Source: DATGLG01 sp035294245
Lineage (GTDB): Bacteria > Pseudomonadota > Alphaproteobacteria > JACZXZ01
DNA length: 64,000 nucleotides
Direction of reading: 5' to 3'
Assembly: GCA_035294245.1 (NCBI GenBank)
Contig: DATGLG010000043.1
Coordinates: 124,001-188,000 of the forward strand
Part shown: piece after piece, positions 44,784 through 53,341 of the stretch
Layout of the letters: every line of letters starts with the position of its first letter
Position numbering within the stretch: the stretch's first letter is position 1
Notes under the pieces: model-generated
The model's database searches: none
The model's input: only the letters and a program-made list of their open reading frames with translations
What the model was told of the DNA's origin: nothing
Position numbers and translations under genes: made by a program

Positions 44784-45748
44784 CGAGGCGCCTCCAAGGG
44801 GTAATGGCAGCGCGCGCGCACCCCGTCGACGGCGCGCAGCGCCGGCGCCACGCTCCGGCAGCGCTCATCCGCATAGCGGCAGCGCGGATTGAAGAGACAG
44901 CCTTGCGGGCGGTCGTCGAGGCCGGGCACGACGCCTTGGATTGTCGGCAGTCGTCGCGCCCCCTGGCTGCGCTCGGGGAGCGCGTCGAGCAGGGCCGCGG
45001 TATAGGGGTGGCGCGGCTGGGCGAAGAGGGCGGCGGCCGGCTGCTCCTCGACGATCTGGCCCGCATACATGACGATCACCCGCTGCGCCGTCTCGGCCAC
45101 CACGCCCATGTCGTGGGTGATGAGGATGAGCGCCATGCCCCGCTCGCGCTGGAGGCCCAGGAGCAGCTCGAGGATCTGCGCCTGGATGGTGACGTCGAGG
45201 GCGGTCGTCGGCTCGTCGGCGATGAGCAGGCGCGGGTTGCAGGCGATCGCCATGGCGATCATCACCCGCTGGTTCATGCCCCCGGAGAGCTGGTGGGGAA
45301 AGGCGTCGAGGCGGCTCGCCGCGGCCGGAATGCCGACTTGCCGCAGGAGCTCGACGGCGCGCGCCCGCCGCGCCTTGCGCGAGCCGCCCTCGTGGACGCG
45401 GATCGTCTCCATGATCTGATAGCCGACGGTGAAGCACGGGTTGAGGCTCGTCATCGGCTCCTGGAAGATCATGGCGACGTCCTTGCCCGCGATGCGGCGC
45501 CGCTCGCGGTCGCCGATGGCGAGGAGATCGCGGCCGCCGAAGCGCAGCCGATCCGCCTTGACGATGCCGGGATAGGCGATGAGGCCCATGAGCGCCAGCA
45601 TCGAGACGCTTTTCCCCGATCCCGATTCACCGACGATGCCGAGGACCTCGCCCTCCTCGACCGCGAAGGAGACGTCGTCGACGGCGCGAAGGGTGCCGCG
45701 GCTCGTCTCGAAGGCGACGGAGAGATTGTGGATGTCGAGGAGCGCCAT
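44780..45748 (-). CDS. dppD: Dipeptide/oligopeptide ABC ATPase DppD
   Basis: This 322-residue ATPase has Walker A GESGSGKSV, Q-loop IFQEPMTSLNPCFTVG, signature LSGGMNQRVMIAMAI, Walker B LIADEPTTALDVT, and the C-terminal cysteine cluster (CLFNPRCRYADERC) that in DppD/OppD proteins can bind iron-sulfur. The start ATG 45748 overlaps the dppC stop by one base. The open frame continues upstream antisense to nothing real and is ignored. Confidence 0.93.
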   Translation of the reverse strand: MALLDIHNLSVAFETSRGTLRAVDDVSFAVEEGEVLGIVGESGSGKSVSMLALMGLIAYPGIVKADRLRFGGRDLLAIGDRERRRIAGKDVAMIFQEPMTSLNPCFTVGYQIMETIRVHEGGSRKARRARAVELLRQVGIPAAASRLDAFPHQLSGGMNQRVMIAMAIACNPRLLIADEPTTALDVTIQAQILELLLGLQRERGMALILITHDMGVVAETAQRVIVMYAGQIVEEQPAAALFAQPRHPYTAALLDALPERSQGARRLPTIQGVVPGLDDRPQGCLFNPRCRYADERCRSVAPALRAVDGVRARCHYPLEAPR

Positions 45749-46656
45749 CAGCGTTTCAGCCGGGGATCGAGGGCGTCGCGCAGCCCGTCGCCCATGAGGT
45801 TGAAGGCGAGCACGGTGATGAGGATGGCGAGCCCGGGCAGCGTCACCACCCACCAGGCGCGCAGCACGAATTCGCGGGCATCCGCCAGCATGGTGCCCCA
45901 TTCCGGCGTCGGCGCCTGGGCGCCGAGGCCGAGGAAGCCGAGGGCGGCCGCGTCGAGGATGGCGGAGGAGAAGCCGAGGGTGGCCTGCACGATGAGCGGG
46001 GCGAGGCAGTTGGGCAGGACGGTCAGGAACATCAGCCGCAGGGTCGAGGCGCCGTTCACGCGCGAGGCTGTCACGTAATCCTTGTTGATTTCGCCGAGCA
46101 CGGCCGCGCGGGTGATGCGCACGTATTGCGGCGCATAGGCGATCGCCACGGCGAGCATCGCGTTGGTCAGCCCGGGGCCGAGGATGGCCACGATGACGAT
46201 GGCCAGCAGCAGGCTCGGCATCGTCAACATGATGTCCATGAGCCGCATGATCAAGATCTCGACCGCGCCCCGCGCGAATCCGGCGAGGAGGCCGAGCAGC
46301 ACGCCGGCGGCGAGCGAGATCGTCACCACGATGGCGCCGATGAGCAGCGAGAAGCGCGTGCCGTGGATGACCCGCGACAGCATGTCGCGCCCGATGGCGT
46401 CGGTGCCGAGGGGATAGGTCAGCGAGCCGCCCTCGGCCCAGAAGGGCGGCTTGAGGAAGGCGTTGTCGTGGGTGGCGATCGGCGAATGGGGCGAGACCAC
46501 GTCCGCGAAGATGGCGAGGAGCACGACGAAGATGATGGTGGCGAGCCCGGCCACGGCGCCGGGATTGGCGCTGAAATAGCCCCAGAACTCCCGCAAGGGA
46601 TGGGGCGGGGCGGCGATTTCGGCTTCGGCGGGAAGCGGCTCGGTTTCGAAGACCAT
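45748..46656 (-). CDS. dppC: Dipeptide/oligopeptide ABC permease DppC
   Basis: This 302-residue permease has an N-terminal cytoplasmic tail and about six helices. The DppC landmarks are HDNAFLKPPFWAEGG, LGTDAIGRDMLSRVIHGTR, the EAA loop SRVNGASTLRLMFLTVLPN, and a C-terminal NLMGDGLRDALDPRLKR. It follows dppB by 6 bp and runs into dppD. Confidence 0.93.
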   Translation of the reverse strand: MVFETEPLPAEAEIAAPPHPLREFWGYFSANPGAVAGLATIIFVVLLAIFADVVSPHSPIATHDNAFLKPPFWAEGGSLTYPLGTDAIGRDMLSRVIHGTRFSLLIGAIVVTISLAAGVLLGLLAGFARGAVEILIMRLMDIMLTMPSLLLAIVIVAILGPGLTNAMLAVAIAYAPQYVRITRAAVLGEINKDYVTASRVNGASTLRLMFLTVLPNCLAPLIVQATLGFSSAILDAAALGFLGLGAQAPTPEWGTMLADAREFVLRAWWVVTLPGLAILITVLAFNLMGDGLRDALDPRLKR

Positions 46657-46662
46657 GGCTCG

Positions 46663-47673
46663 TCAGCGGGTGTGCCGGATGCGCGGGTTGATGAGGCCGT
46701 AGAGAAGGTCGACGATGAGATTGACGGTCATGACCACGGTGCCGATCAGGAGCGTGCCGCCCTGGAGCACCGGATAATCGCGCCGGCTGATGGCGTCGAC
46801 CAGCCATTTGCCGACGCCGGGCCAGGAGAAGATGGTCTCGGTCAGGATGGCGCCGGTGAAGAGCAGCCCGACCTGGAGCCCGATCACGGTGATCACGGGG
46901 ATGAGCGCGTTGCGCAGGGCGTGGACGCAGATCACCCGCAGGGGTGCGAGGCCCTTGGCCCGCGCGGTGCGGATATAGTCCTCGCCCAGCACCTCGAGCA
47001 TGGAGGAGCGCGTCATGCGCGCGGTGACGGCGAGCGGGATCGTTCCCAGCACGATCGCGGGAAGGATGAGGTGGCTGAGCGCCGAGCGGAAGGCGCCCTC
47101 CTGATCGGAGAGCAGGGAATCGACGAGAAGGAAGCCGGTCACCGGGTCGACGTCGTACTCGACCGAGATGCGGCCCGACACGGGCGTCCAGCCCAGGGTA
47201 TTGGAGAAGAGGATGATGAGGAGGAGGCCCCACCAGAAGATCGGCATGGAATAGCCGGTGAGCGAGATGCCCATCACGCCGTGGTCGAAGATCGAGTTGC
47301 GCTTCACTGCGGCGAGCATGCCGGCGGGGATGCCGAGAATGACAGCGAAAAGTGCGGCGGCGATCGAGAGCTCGACGGTCGCGGGGAAGAGCTGCTCGAA
47401 CTCGTCGGTGACCTTGGCATGGGTGATGAAGGAGCGGCCGAGATCCCCCTGCATCACATGGGCGAGGTAGAGCGCGTATTGCACATAGAGCGGCCGGTCG
47501 AGCCCGTAGGAATGGAGGAGCTCGGCATGGCGCTCGGGCGAGATGCCGTGCTCGCCGGCGAGGAGCTCGACGGGATCGCCGGGCACGGAATGAACGAGGA
47601 GGAAGGCGAGCAGCGTGATCCCGATGAAGGTCGGGATCACCAGGCTCACCCGGGTCAGGAAAAAGCGGAGCAT
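46663..47673 (-). CDS. dppB: Dipeptide/oligopeptide ABC permease DppB
   Basis: This 336-residue permease starts LRFFLTRVSLVIPTFIGITL, typical of DppB. It has HSVPGDPVELLAGE near residue 28, GLDRPLYVQYALYL, and the EAA loop RTARAKGLAPLRVICVHALRN. It lies after dppA, separated by 70 bp with a strong hairpin. Six helices are predicted. With DppC it forms the transmembrane channel. Confidence 0.93.
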   Translation of the reverse strand: MLRFFLTRVSLVIPTFIGITLLAFLLVHSVPGDPVELLAGEHGISPERHAELLHSYGLDRPLYVQYALYLAHVMQGDLGRSFITHAKVTDEFEQLFPATVELSIAAALFAVILGIPAGMLAAVKRNSIFDHGVMGISLTGYSMPIFWWGLLLIILFSNTLGWTPVSGRISVEYDVDPVTGFLLVDSLLSDQEGAFRSALSHLILPAIVLGTIPLAVTARMTRSSMLEVLGEDYIRTARAKGLAPLRVICVHALRNALIPVITVIGLQVGLLFTGAILTETIFSWPGVGKWLVDAISRRDYPVLQGGTLLIGTVVMTVNLIVDLLYGLINPRIRHTR

Positions 47674-47684
47674 CTGGCTCGAAA

Positions 47685-47725
47685 GCGCCGGCCGGCGGCG
47701 CGGCTATAGGCCGCACCGCCGGCGC
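47685..47725 (-). terminator. GC-rich hairpin between dppA and dppB
   Basis: GCGCCGGC (47685-47692) and GCCGGCGC (47718-47725) are perfect reverse complements, with further pairing inside (GGCGG with CCGCC, GCGGC with GCCGC). No T-run follows. Like the hairpin after livK, it probably stabilises or limits read-through from the binding-protein gene. Confidence 0.55.
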
Positions 47726-47743
47726 AGCGGCCGTCGGAGGGCG

Positions 47744-49342
47744 CTACTTGACGTCGACCGTGTAGAAGTAGTGATAGCCGAGCGGGCTCAGCTTGAAGCC
47801 TTCCACCTTCTTGCGCTCGACTGCGGTCTGGACGCTGTGGGCGATGGTGAACCACGGCGTCTGCTCCTTGAAGACGACCTGGGCCTTCTTGTAGAGCTCC
47901 GTCCGCTTCTTCACGTCGGTCGTGCGCTGCGCCTCGCTGACGAGATCGTCGAACGGCTTGTAGCACCAGCGCGCGATGTTGTTGCCGCCCGGCTTGGCGG
48001 CGGCGCAGCCGAGCAGCGTGTTGAGGAAGTTGTCCGGGTCGCCGTTGTCGCCGGTCCAGCCGAACTGCGCCATCATGGGATCGCCGGCCTGGAGCCGCTT
48101 GCGGTACTCGCCCCACTCATAGGTGACGAGCTTGGCCTGGATGCCGACCTTGGCGAGATCGGCCTGCATCAGCTCGGCGATGCGCTTGCCGTTCGGATTG
48201 TAGGGGCGCTGCACCGGCATGTACCAGAGGTCGGTCTCGAAGCCGTTGGCGTAGCCCGCCTCGGCGAGCAGCTTCTTGGCTTGGGCCGGATCGTAGGGAT
48301 AGTCCTTCACCGCGTCGTTATAGGACCACATGCTCGGCGGGATCGGGTTCTTCGCTGGAATGCCGGTGCCGAGATAGACCGCGTCGATGATCGCCTTCTT
48401 GTTGATGGCCATGTCGACGGCTTGGCGCACCTTCAAGTCGGTGAAGGGCTTCTTGGTCGTGTTGAAGGCGAGGTAGGCGATGTTGAGGCCCGGCTGCTCG
48501 AGCACGCGCAGATTGGCGTCCTTCTTCATCGCGGGAATATCGGCGGGGGCCGGATAGGGGATGAGGTCGCATTCCCCCGACTTGATCTTAGCGAACCGCA
48601 CCGAGACGTCGGGCGTGATCGCGAAGACGAGGGTGTCGATCTTGGCCTTGCCCTGCCAATAGGTGGGATTCGCCTTGTAGCGGATCACCGCGTCCTTCTT
48701 GTAGCTCTCGAGCTGGAACGGCCCGGTGCCGACGGGATCCTGGTCGAGCTTCTCGGGCGTGCCGGCCTTCATCAGCTTGTCGGCGTATTCCTTCGACAGG
48801 ATCGAGGCGAAGTCCATCGCCATGTTGGCGAGGAAGGGCGCGTTGGGCGCCTTGAGGACGAAGCGCACCGTGTGATCGTCCACCTTCTCGACGGACTTCA
48901 GCAGCTCCGGCATGTCCATGTCGTTGAAGTAGGAGTGGTTGTCGCTCGTCACCTTGAAATAGGGATTGTCCGACTTCCACTGGCGCTCGAAGCTGAAGAT
49001 CACGTCGTCGGCGTTGAACTCGCGCGTGGGCTTGAAGTCCTTCGTAGTCTGCCACTTCACGCCCTTGCGCAGGTGAAAGGTGTAGGTAAGCCCGTCGGGC
49101 GAGACCTCCCAGCTCTGCGCCAGGCCGGGCTCGACCTCGGTGGTGCCGAGCTTGAATTCGACGAGGCGGTTGTAGATCTGCCGCGACGAGGCGTCGAACG
49201 AGGTGCCGGTCGTGTTGATCGCCGGATAGAAGTTCTCCGGGCTGCCTTCCGAGCAATAGACGAGCGTCTTCGCCTCGCCGCTTGCGGCAAGGCCCAAGGC
49301 GGCCGCCAGTCCGATGCCGGCTGCCAGCAGATGTCGCTTCAT
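47744..49342 (-). CDS. dppA: Dipeptide ABC transporter substrate-binding protein DppA
   Basis: This 532-residue periplasmic SBP family 5 protein has a signal peptide over residues 1-24 (cleaved after GEA). The mature start KTLVYCSEGSPENFYPAI is DppA-typical, and LDQDPVGTGPFQLESYKKD is the family signature region. AGGGAGG lies upstream of the ATG. It heads dppABCDF. Its closest relative in the window is the orphan gene at 53342-54940, identical in length and collinear throughout. Confidence 0.93.
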   Translation of the reverse strand: MKRHLLAAGIGLAAALGLAASGEAKTLVYCSEGSPENFYPAINTTGTSFDASSRQIYNRLVEFKLGTTEVEPGLAQSWEVSPDGLTYTFHLRKGVKWQTTKDFKPTREFNADDVIFSFERQWKSDNPYFKVTSDNHSYFNDMDMPELLKSVEKVDDHTVRFVLKAPNAPFLANMAMDFASILSKEYADKLMKAGTPEKLDQDPVGTGPFQLESYKKDAVIRYKANPTYWQGKAKIDTLVFAITPDVSVRFAKIKSGECDLIPYPAPADIPAMKKDANLRVLEQPGLNIAYLAFNTTKKPFTDLKVRQAVDMAINKKAIIDAVYLGTGIPAKNPIPPSMWSYNDAVKDYPYDPAQAKKLLAEAGYANGFETDLWYMPVQRPYNPNGKRIAELMQADLAKVGIQAKLVTYEWGEYRKRLQAGDPMMAQFGWTGDNGDPDNFLNTLLGCAAAKPGGNNIARWCYKPFDDLVSEAQRTTDVKKRTELYKKAQVVFKEQTPWFTIAHSVQTAVERKKVEGFKLSPLGYHYFYTVDVK

Positions 49343-49419
49343 TTGTAACCTCCCTGAGACGATGCCCCGCCCGCGGCCTGATGTGACGAGTGCCGGCCGG
49401 GGCGAAGCGACAGGGCGCC

Positions 49420-49448
49420 AATGTGCGCGCAGGACCCTGAGGTGTCAA
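49420..49448 (-). promoter_or_regulatory. Candidate sigma-70 promoter for the dpp operon
   Basis: On the minus strand TTGACA (49448-49443), a 17-bp spacer and CACATT (49425-49420) lie about 80 bp before dppA. The -35 is perfect and the -10 matches 3 of 6 positions. Confidence 0.35.
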
Positions 49449-49489
49449 CTCGCCGCGAAACGCGCGCGCGCAACGCAACCGAGGGTTCA

Positions 49490-50956
49490 TCACGACGGAT
49501 GATGGTCGGGATGATGGGACGGCGCAGCGCCCCGTGCTGCGCGCCAATCGCGGCCCGGAGGCTGGCCCGGGATGGTCGCGAGCGCCGCCGCGGCGCCGAG
49601 CAGCATGACCCCGCCGCCCACCGCGAGCGCTGCGGCCATGCCGTCGAGGAAGCCCGCCGCCATGCCGCCCGCCGGGCCATGGGCCGCGAAGAGGGTGCCG
49701 AGAATGGCGACGCCGAGCGTGGCGCCGAGAAGCCGCGCCGTATTGGCGAGCCCGGAGGCGGTGCCGGCGCGCTCCTGCGGCACCTGGCCGACGACGACGG
49801 CCATCACCGGCCCGGTGTTGAGCCCGAGCCCGATCCCGGTGACGGCGAGCCAGGCCTCGACCCAGATAAGCGCCGTCCCTTGGCCGAGCCGCGCGAAGCC
49901 GATCAGTCCCGCCGCCATGAAGGCCATGCCTGCCGCCGTGACGAGCCGCGTGCCGATGCGGTCGGCGATGCGGCTCGAATAATGGGAGACGACGGCGAAT
50001 ACCGCCGACATCGGCAGGAGCTCGAGCCCGGCGGCGAGCGGGGAGGCGCCGCGAAGCTCCTGGAGATAGAGGGGCGAGAGGAAGAGCAGGCCATACATGC
50101 CGAAGGTCATCGCGGCGATGACGGCAAGCGCGCCGGCGAAGGGCCGCTTGCGAAAGAAGGCCGGGGGCACGAGCCCGCCCGTGACGCGGCGCTCATAGGC
50201 CACGAAGCTCGCCGCCGCCCCGAATCCCAGGAGCACGCAGCCGATGGTGGCGCCCGACCCCCAGCCCCAGCCGCGACCTTCGATGGCGGCAAGCGTCAGC
50301 GCGGTCAGGCCCGTCACCATCAGGAGCTGGCCCGGCACGTCCAGCCGCCGTCCCGCAGCACCCGTGGACTCGGTGACGGCGCGCCAGGCGACTGCGAGCG
50401 AGGCGAGCGCGAACGGCACGACGAGCCAGAAGACGCTGCGCCATCCCGCGTGATCGACGAGAAGCCCCCCGAGCGTCGGCCCGATCACGAAGGCGAGGCC
50501 GTTGATCCCCGCCCAGGTGCCGATGGCGCGGGCGCGCTCGCGCGGATCGGGGAAGGCGACGGTGAGGATGGCGAGGGTCACCGGCAGCTCCAGGGCGGCG
50601 CCGAGCCCGGTCACGATGCGGGCGGCGATGAGCGTCGTCGCGTCGGCGGCCAAGGCGCAGAGCACCGAGCCCGCGCAGAAGAGCGCCGTGCCGACGAGGA
50701 AGATGCGCTTGCGGCCATAAAGATCGCCGAGCGTGCCGCCGGTGAGGAGCAGGCCGCCATAGACGAGGTTATAGGCGTCGACGATCCATTGCAGCTGGCC
50801 CACGCCGGCGCCGAGGTCCCGCGCGATGGGGGCGAGGGCGAGGTTCACCACCGAGGTGTCGAGCTGCGCCACGAGCAGGCCGAGGCACATGGCGACGAGG
50901 GTCCCCCTCGCCCCGCCGCGGGGCACCGCGCTTGTCGCGATCTCGTCATTCAACAT
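49490..50956 (-). CDS. MFS drug exporter, DHA2 (EmrB/QacA) family
   Basis: This 488-residue protein has about fourteen helices. The DHA2 landmarks are AQLDTSVVNLALAPIARDLG in helix 1, WIVDAYNLVYGGLLLTGGTLGD after helix 2, and GSVLCALA. Such pumps export drugs or dyes with proton antiport. The AAAGGA site precedes ATG 50956. The gene is divergent from an ArsR-family regulator 84 bp away, which may control it. No membrane-fusion partner (EmrA) is adjacent. Confidence 0.9.
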   Translation of the reverse strand: MLNDEIATSAVPRGGARGTLVAMCLGLLVAQLDTSVVNLALAPIARDLGAGVGQLQWIVDAYNLVYGGLLLTGGTLGDLYGRKRIFLVGTALFCAGSVLCALAADATTLIAARIVTGLGAALELPVTLAILTVAFPDPRERARAIGTWAGINGLAFVIGPTLGGLLVDHAGWRSVFWLVVPFALASLAVAWRAVTESTGAAGRRLDVPGQLLMVTGLTALTLAAIEGRGWGWGSGATIGCVLLGFGAAASFVAYERRVTGGLVPPAFFRKRPFAGALAVIAAMTFGMYGLLFLSPLYLQELRGASPLAAGLELLPMSAVFAVVSHYSSRIADRIGTRLVTAAGMAFMAAGLIGFARLGQGTALIWVEAWLAVTGIGLGLNTGPVMAVVVGQVPQERAGTASGLANTARLLGATLGVAILGTLFAAHGPAGGMAAGFLDGMAAALAVGGGVMLLGAAAALATIPGQPPGRDWRAARGAAPSHHPDHHPS

Positions 50957-51040
50957 ATCACGATCCTTTGATTCAAGAAAGGAGAGTGCTATTTAGGGAG
51001 TGCCCCGCGGCAGGGTCAATGAACCCATCAGGAGATGCTG

Positions 51041-51748
51041 ATGCGTGAGCAGAGTGCGGCGGTCGAGCTCCTCCAGGCCATGGCCGACCCCGTGCGCTTC
51101 GCCCTTCTCGAGCGCATGACCTCGGGGCCGGTCGCGGTCTCCGATCTCGTGGCGCGGACCGGCCATTCCCAGTCCAAGGTCTCGAACCACCTGGCGCTCC
51201 TGCGCCGCGCCGCGCTCGTGCGCGCGACCAAGCAGGGGCGGCAGGTGCTCTACGAGGTGCGCGATCCCGCCGTCGTCGAGATCATGGAGACGCTGCTGCG
51301 GAGCGCGCGGCGGAATGTTTCGCCCCAGGCGACGCCGGCCTTGATGCAGGCGCGCTGCTGCTACGACCATCTCGCGGGGCGGCTGGGAGTGGGGCTCTTC
51401 GACACTCTCGTCGCGCGCAAGGCGATCGCGGACTTGGCGGTGCCGGCGGCGACGCGCAAGGTGCGGAGCGGCCTGGGTCCCGTGAGCCTAGGACCGGCGG
51501 CGCAGCCGGTCTTCGGGCGGCTCGGCGTCGATATCGAGGCGGCGCGGCGCGCCAAGCGGCAATTCGCGACGGCCTGCCTCGATTGGACCGAGAACCGTCC
51601 CCATCTCGGCGGCGCGCTCGGGGCCGCCCTCCTGGCGCGCCTCCAAGCCCTGGGCTGGGTCGAGCGGGTGCGGGGCACGCGCGTGGTCCGCGTCTCCACG
51701 CGCGGCCGCCGCGGCCTCAGCGAGCTCGGGCTTCAGCTACCCGGCTGA
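51041..51748 (+). CDS. ArsR-family transcriptional regulator with C-terminal domain
   Basis: The 235-residue protein has an N-terminal ArsR winged helix (MADPVRFALLERM, then VAVSDLVARTGHSQSKVSNH and LALLRRAALVRATKQGRQVL), and a C-terminal domain starting ARCCYDHLAGRLGVGL that is common in longer ArsR-like regulators. The start is put at ATG 51041 because GGAG at 51031-51034 is properly spaced; ATG 51035 abuts it. The CC pair in the C-terminal domain could be redox- or metal-sensitive, but no standard ArsR metal site is visible. It is divergent from the DHA2 exporter. Confidence 0.85.
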   Translation: MREQSAAVELLQAMADPVRFALLERMTSGPVAVSDLVARTGHSQSKVSNHLALLRRAALVRATKQGRQVLYEVRDPAVVEIMETLLRSARRNVSPQATPALMQARCCYDHLAGRLGVGLFDTLVARKAIADLAVPAATRKVRSGLGPVSLGPAAQPVFGRLGVDIEAARRAKRQFATACLDWTENRPHLGGALGAALLARLQALGWVERVRGTRVVRVSTRGRRGLSELGLQLPG

Positions 51749-52598
51749 GGGGCGCCGCGTCGTCCTTGGGCGCCCAGCCGGGTGCTTTGAGGAGGTAGCC
51801 GAGGCCGTTGCGCAGGCTGCGCGTGCTCGCGAAATCCCGCGCCAGGGCCACCCATTCGCGGCAGGCGATGGTGACGGGGTTGTAGCTCTGGGGCATGCCG
51901 ATGACGCCATAGCGGCAGGGGATATCGGCCCGCTCCTCGGCGAAGGTGCCGAACAGGCGGTCGAAGACGATCAGCACGCCGCCGAAATTGCGGTCGAGAT
52001 ATTCCGGGTTCATGGCGTGATGGACGCGATGATGGGAGGGCGTGTTGAGCACCCATTCCAGCGCGCCGAGCTTGGGCACAAGCTCGGTATGGAGCCAGAA
52101 CTGGTAGACGAGATTGGCCGCCGCCGCCGCCAGCACCGCCTCGGGCCGGAAGCCGAGCACCACGAGGGGCGCAAAGAAGAGCGCGGCTCCCGAGATCTGG
52201 TCCGTCCAGGCGAGGCGATAGGCCGAGGCCAGGGTGAATTGCTGCGGCGAGTGATGCACCGCATGGGAGGCCCAGAGCCAGCGCACGGCATGATCGCAGC
52301 GATGCAGCCAGTAATAGCAGAGCTCCTGCCCGATAAAGAGCAGGGCCACGGCGCCGGCCGAGTCGAGGGGAATGGTGAAGAGGCGATGGTTCCACAGCCA
52401 GGCGAAGAGCGGCACGGTGAAGCCGATGGGCAACAGGCCCGCCAGGCGGCGGCCGATGGCGACGGCGAGCGAGGTCGCGTTCTCCCGCCAGTCATAGGGC
52501 CGGCGGCGGATCTTGCTGATATAGAGGCCCTCGAGGGCCGCCACGGCGACCATGACGGGAAGCGCGTAGACGAGCCAGGACTGCATCGGCAACGACAT
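51717..52598 (-). CDS. Sterol desaturase / fatty acid hydroxylase-family membrane protein
   Basis: This 293-residue protein has about four helices and the histidine boxes of the di-iron hydroxylase superfamily: HRCDH near residue 102, HAVHHS near 115, and HRVHHAMNPEYLDRNFGG near 190. Its substrate could be a fatty acid, sphingoid or sterol-like lipid, perhaps a hopanoid. The start ATG 52598 has GGAGG seven bases upstream; ATG 52610 lacks one. Its last 32 bp overlap the end of the ArsR gene on the other strand. It is divergent from a TetR gene. Confidence 0.87.
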   Translation of the reverse strand: MSLPMQSWLVYALPVMVAVAALEGLYISKIRRRPYDWRENATSLAVAIGRRLAGLLPIGFTVPLFAWLWNHRLFTIPLDSAGAVALLFIGQELCYYWLHRCDHAVRWLWASHAVHHSPQQFTLASAYRLAWTDQISGAALFFAPLVVLGFRPEAVLAAAAANLVYQFWLHTELVPKLGALEWVLNTPSHHRVHHAMNPEYLDRNFGGVLIVFDRLFGTFAEERADIPCRYGVIGMPQSYNPVTIACREWVALARDFASTRSLRNGLGYLLKAPGWAPKDDAAPLSRVAEARAR

Positions 52599-52703
52599 GG
52601 AACCCTCCATCGAGATGTCCGCAACGGCGGAACGGCCTTAATATGCGAGCAAAGCTCGGCGTCCGGGCTCGGCTTCGGGAGCCCCAGCGGAGGGCGGGAG
52701 CCT

Positions 52704-53321
52704 ATGAGGCAAGTCATTGATCTCTTGCGGAAAAAGCCGCAGCAGGCGCGGGCCGAGGGCACCGTCGACACGATTCTCGAGGCGGCGGCTCAGATTCTGC
52801 AGACGCATCCCGACGATTTCACCACCAACCGGGTGGCCGAGCGCGCGGGCTTCGGCATCGGCACGCTCTATCAGTACTTCCCCAACAAGGACGCGCTGCT
52901 CCTCGCCATCGCCGAGCGGGAGAGCCGCCGCATCGTCGCCGCGATCAAGGCCGAGATCGATGCGGGCGCCGGCCAGCCCTTGGAGGCGCGCATCCGCGCC
53001 CTCGTGCGCCGCCTGATCGGCGGCTTCGGCGGCCGCCAGCGGACGCGCAAGGCGGTCCTCCTCGCCGTGCTGCGCCGGGCCGGGCCGGGGGTTGCGGCCA
53101 AGCCCGTCGCCGAGGTCGCGAATCACCTGATCGAGCGGCTGCTGCGGGAGAACAGCCCGGAGATCCGCCGGCCGACCTCCGCCGCGATCTTCGTGGCGAC
53201 GCGCGCCGTCGCCGGCTGCATCCGTGCGGCGGTGATCGAGGAATCGCCGCTCCTCGCCACGCGCGAGTTCGAGGACGAGGTGGTCCGGCTGATGGTGCGC
53301 GCGCTGCGCGCCGATGCTTAG
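52704..53321 (+). CDS. TetR-family transcriptional regulator
   Basis: The 205-residue protein has a TetR DNA-binding domain (TVDTILEAAAQILQTHP, then TNRVAERAGFGIGTLYQYFP) and a C-terminal dimer/ligand domain with VLRRAGPGVAAKPVAEV. The ATG 52704 follows GGGCGGGAG. It is divergent from the sterol-desaturase-like gene (105 bp apart) and is its likely regulator. It converges with the orphan dppA paralogue 20 bp downstream. Confidence 0.85.
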   Translation: MRQVIDLLRKKPQQARAEGTVDTILEAAAQILQTHPDDFTTNRVAERAGFGIGTLYQYFPNKDALLLAIAERESRRIVAAIKAEIDAGAGQPLEARIRALVRRLIGGFGGRQRTRKAVLLAVLRRAGPGVAAKPVAEVANHLIERLLRENSPEIRRPTSAAIFVATRAVAGCIRAAVIEESPLLATREFEDEVVRLMVRALRADA

Positions 53322-53341
53322 CGAGGCAAGCGCATCCCGGC

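Noticed and set aside
46126..47709. A 527-codon open frame antisense to dppB and dppC
   Set aside because: The translation is Asp-, Gly- and His-rich shadow sequence; the real genes are on the other strand with clear motifs.
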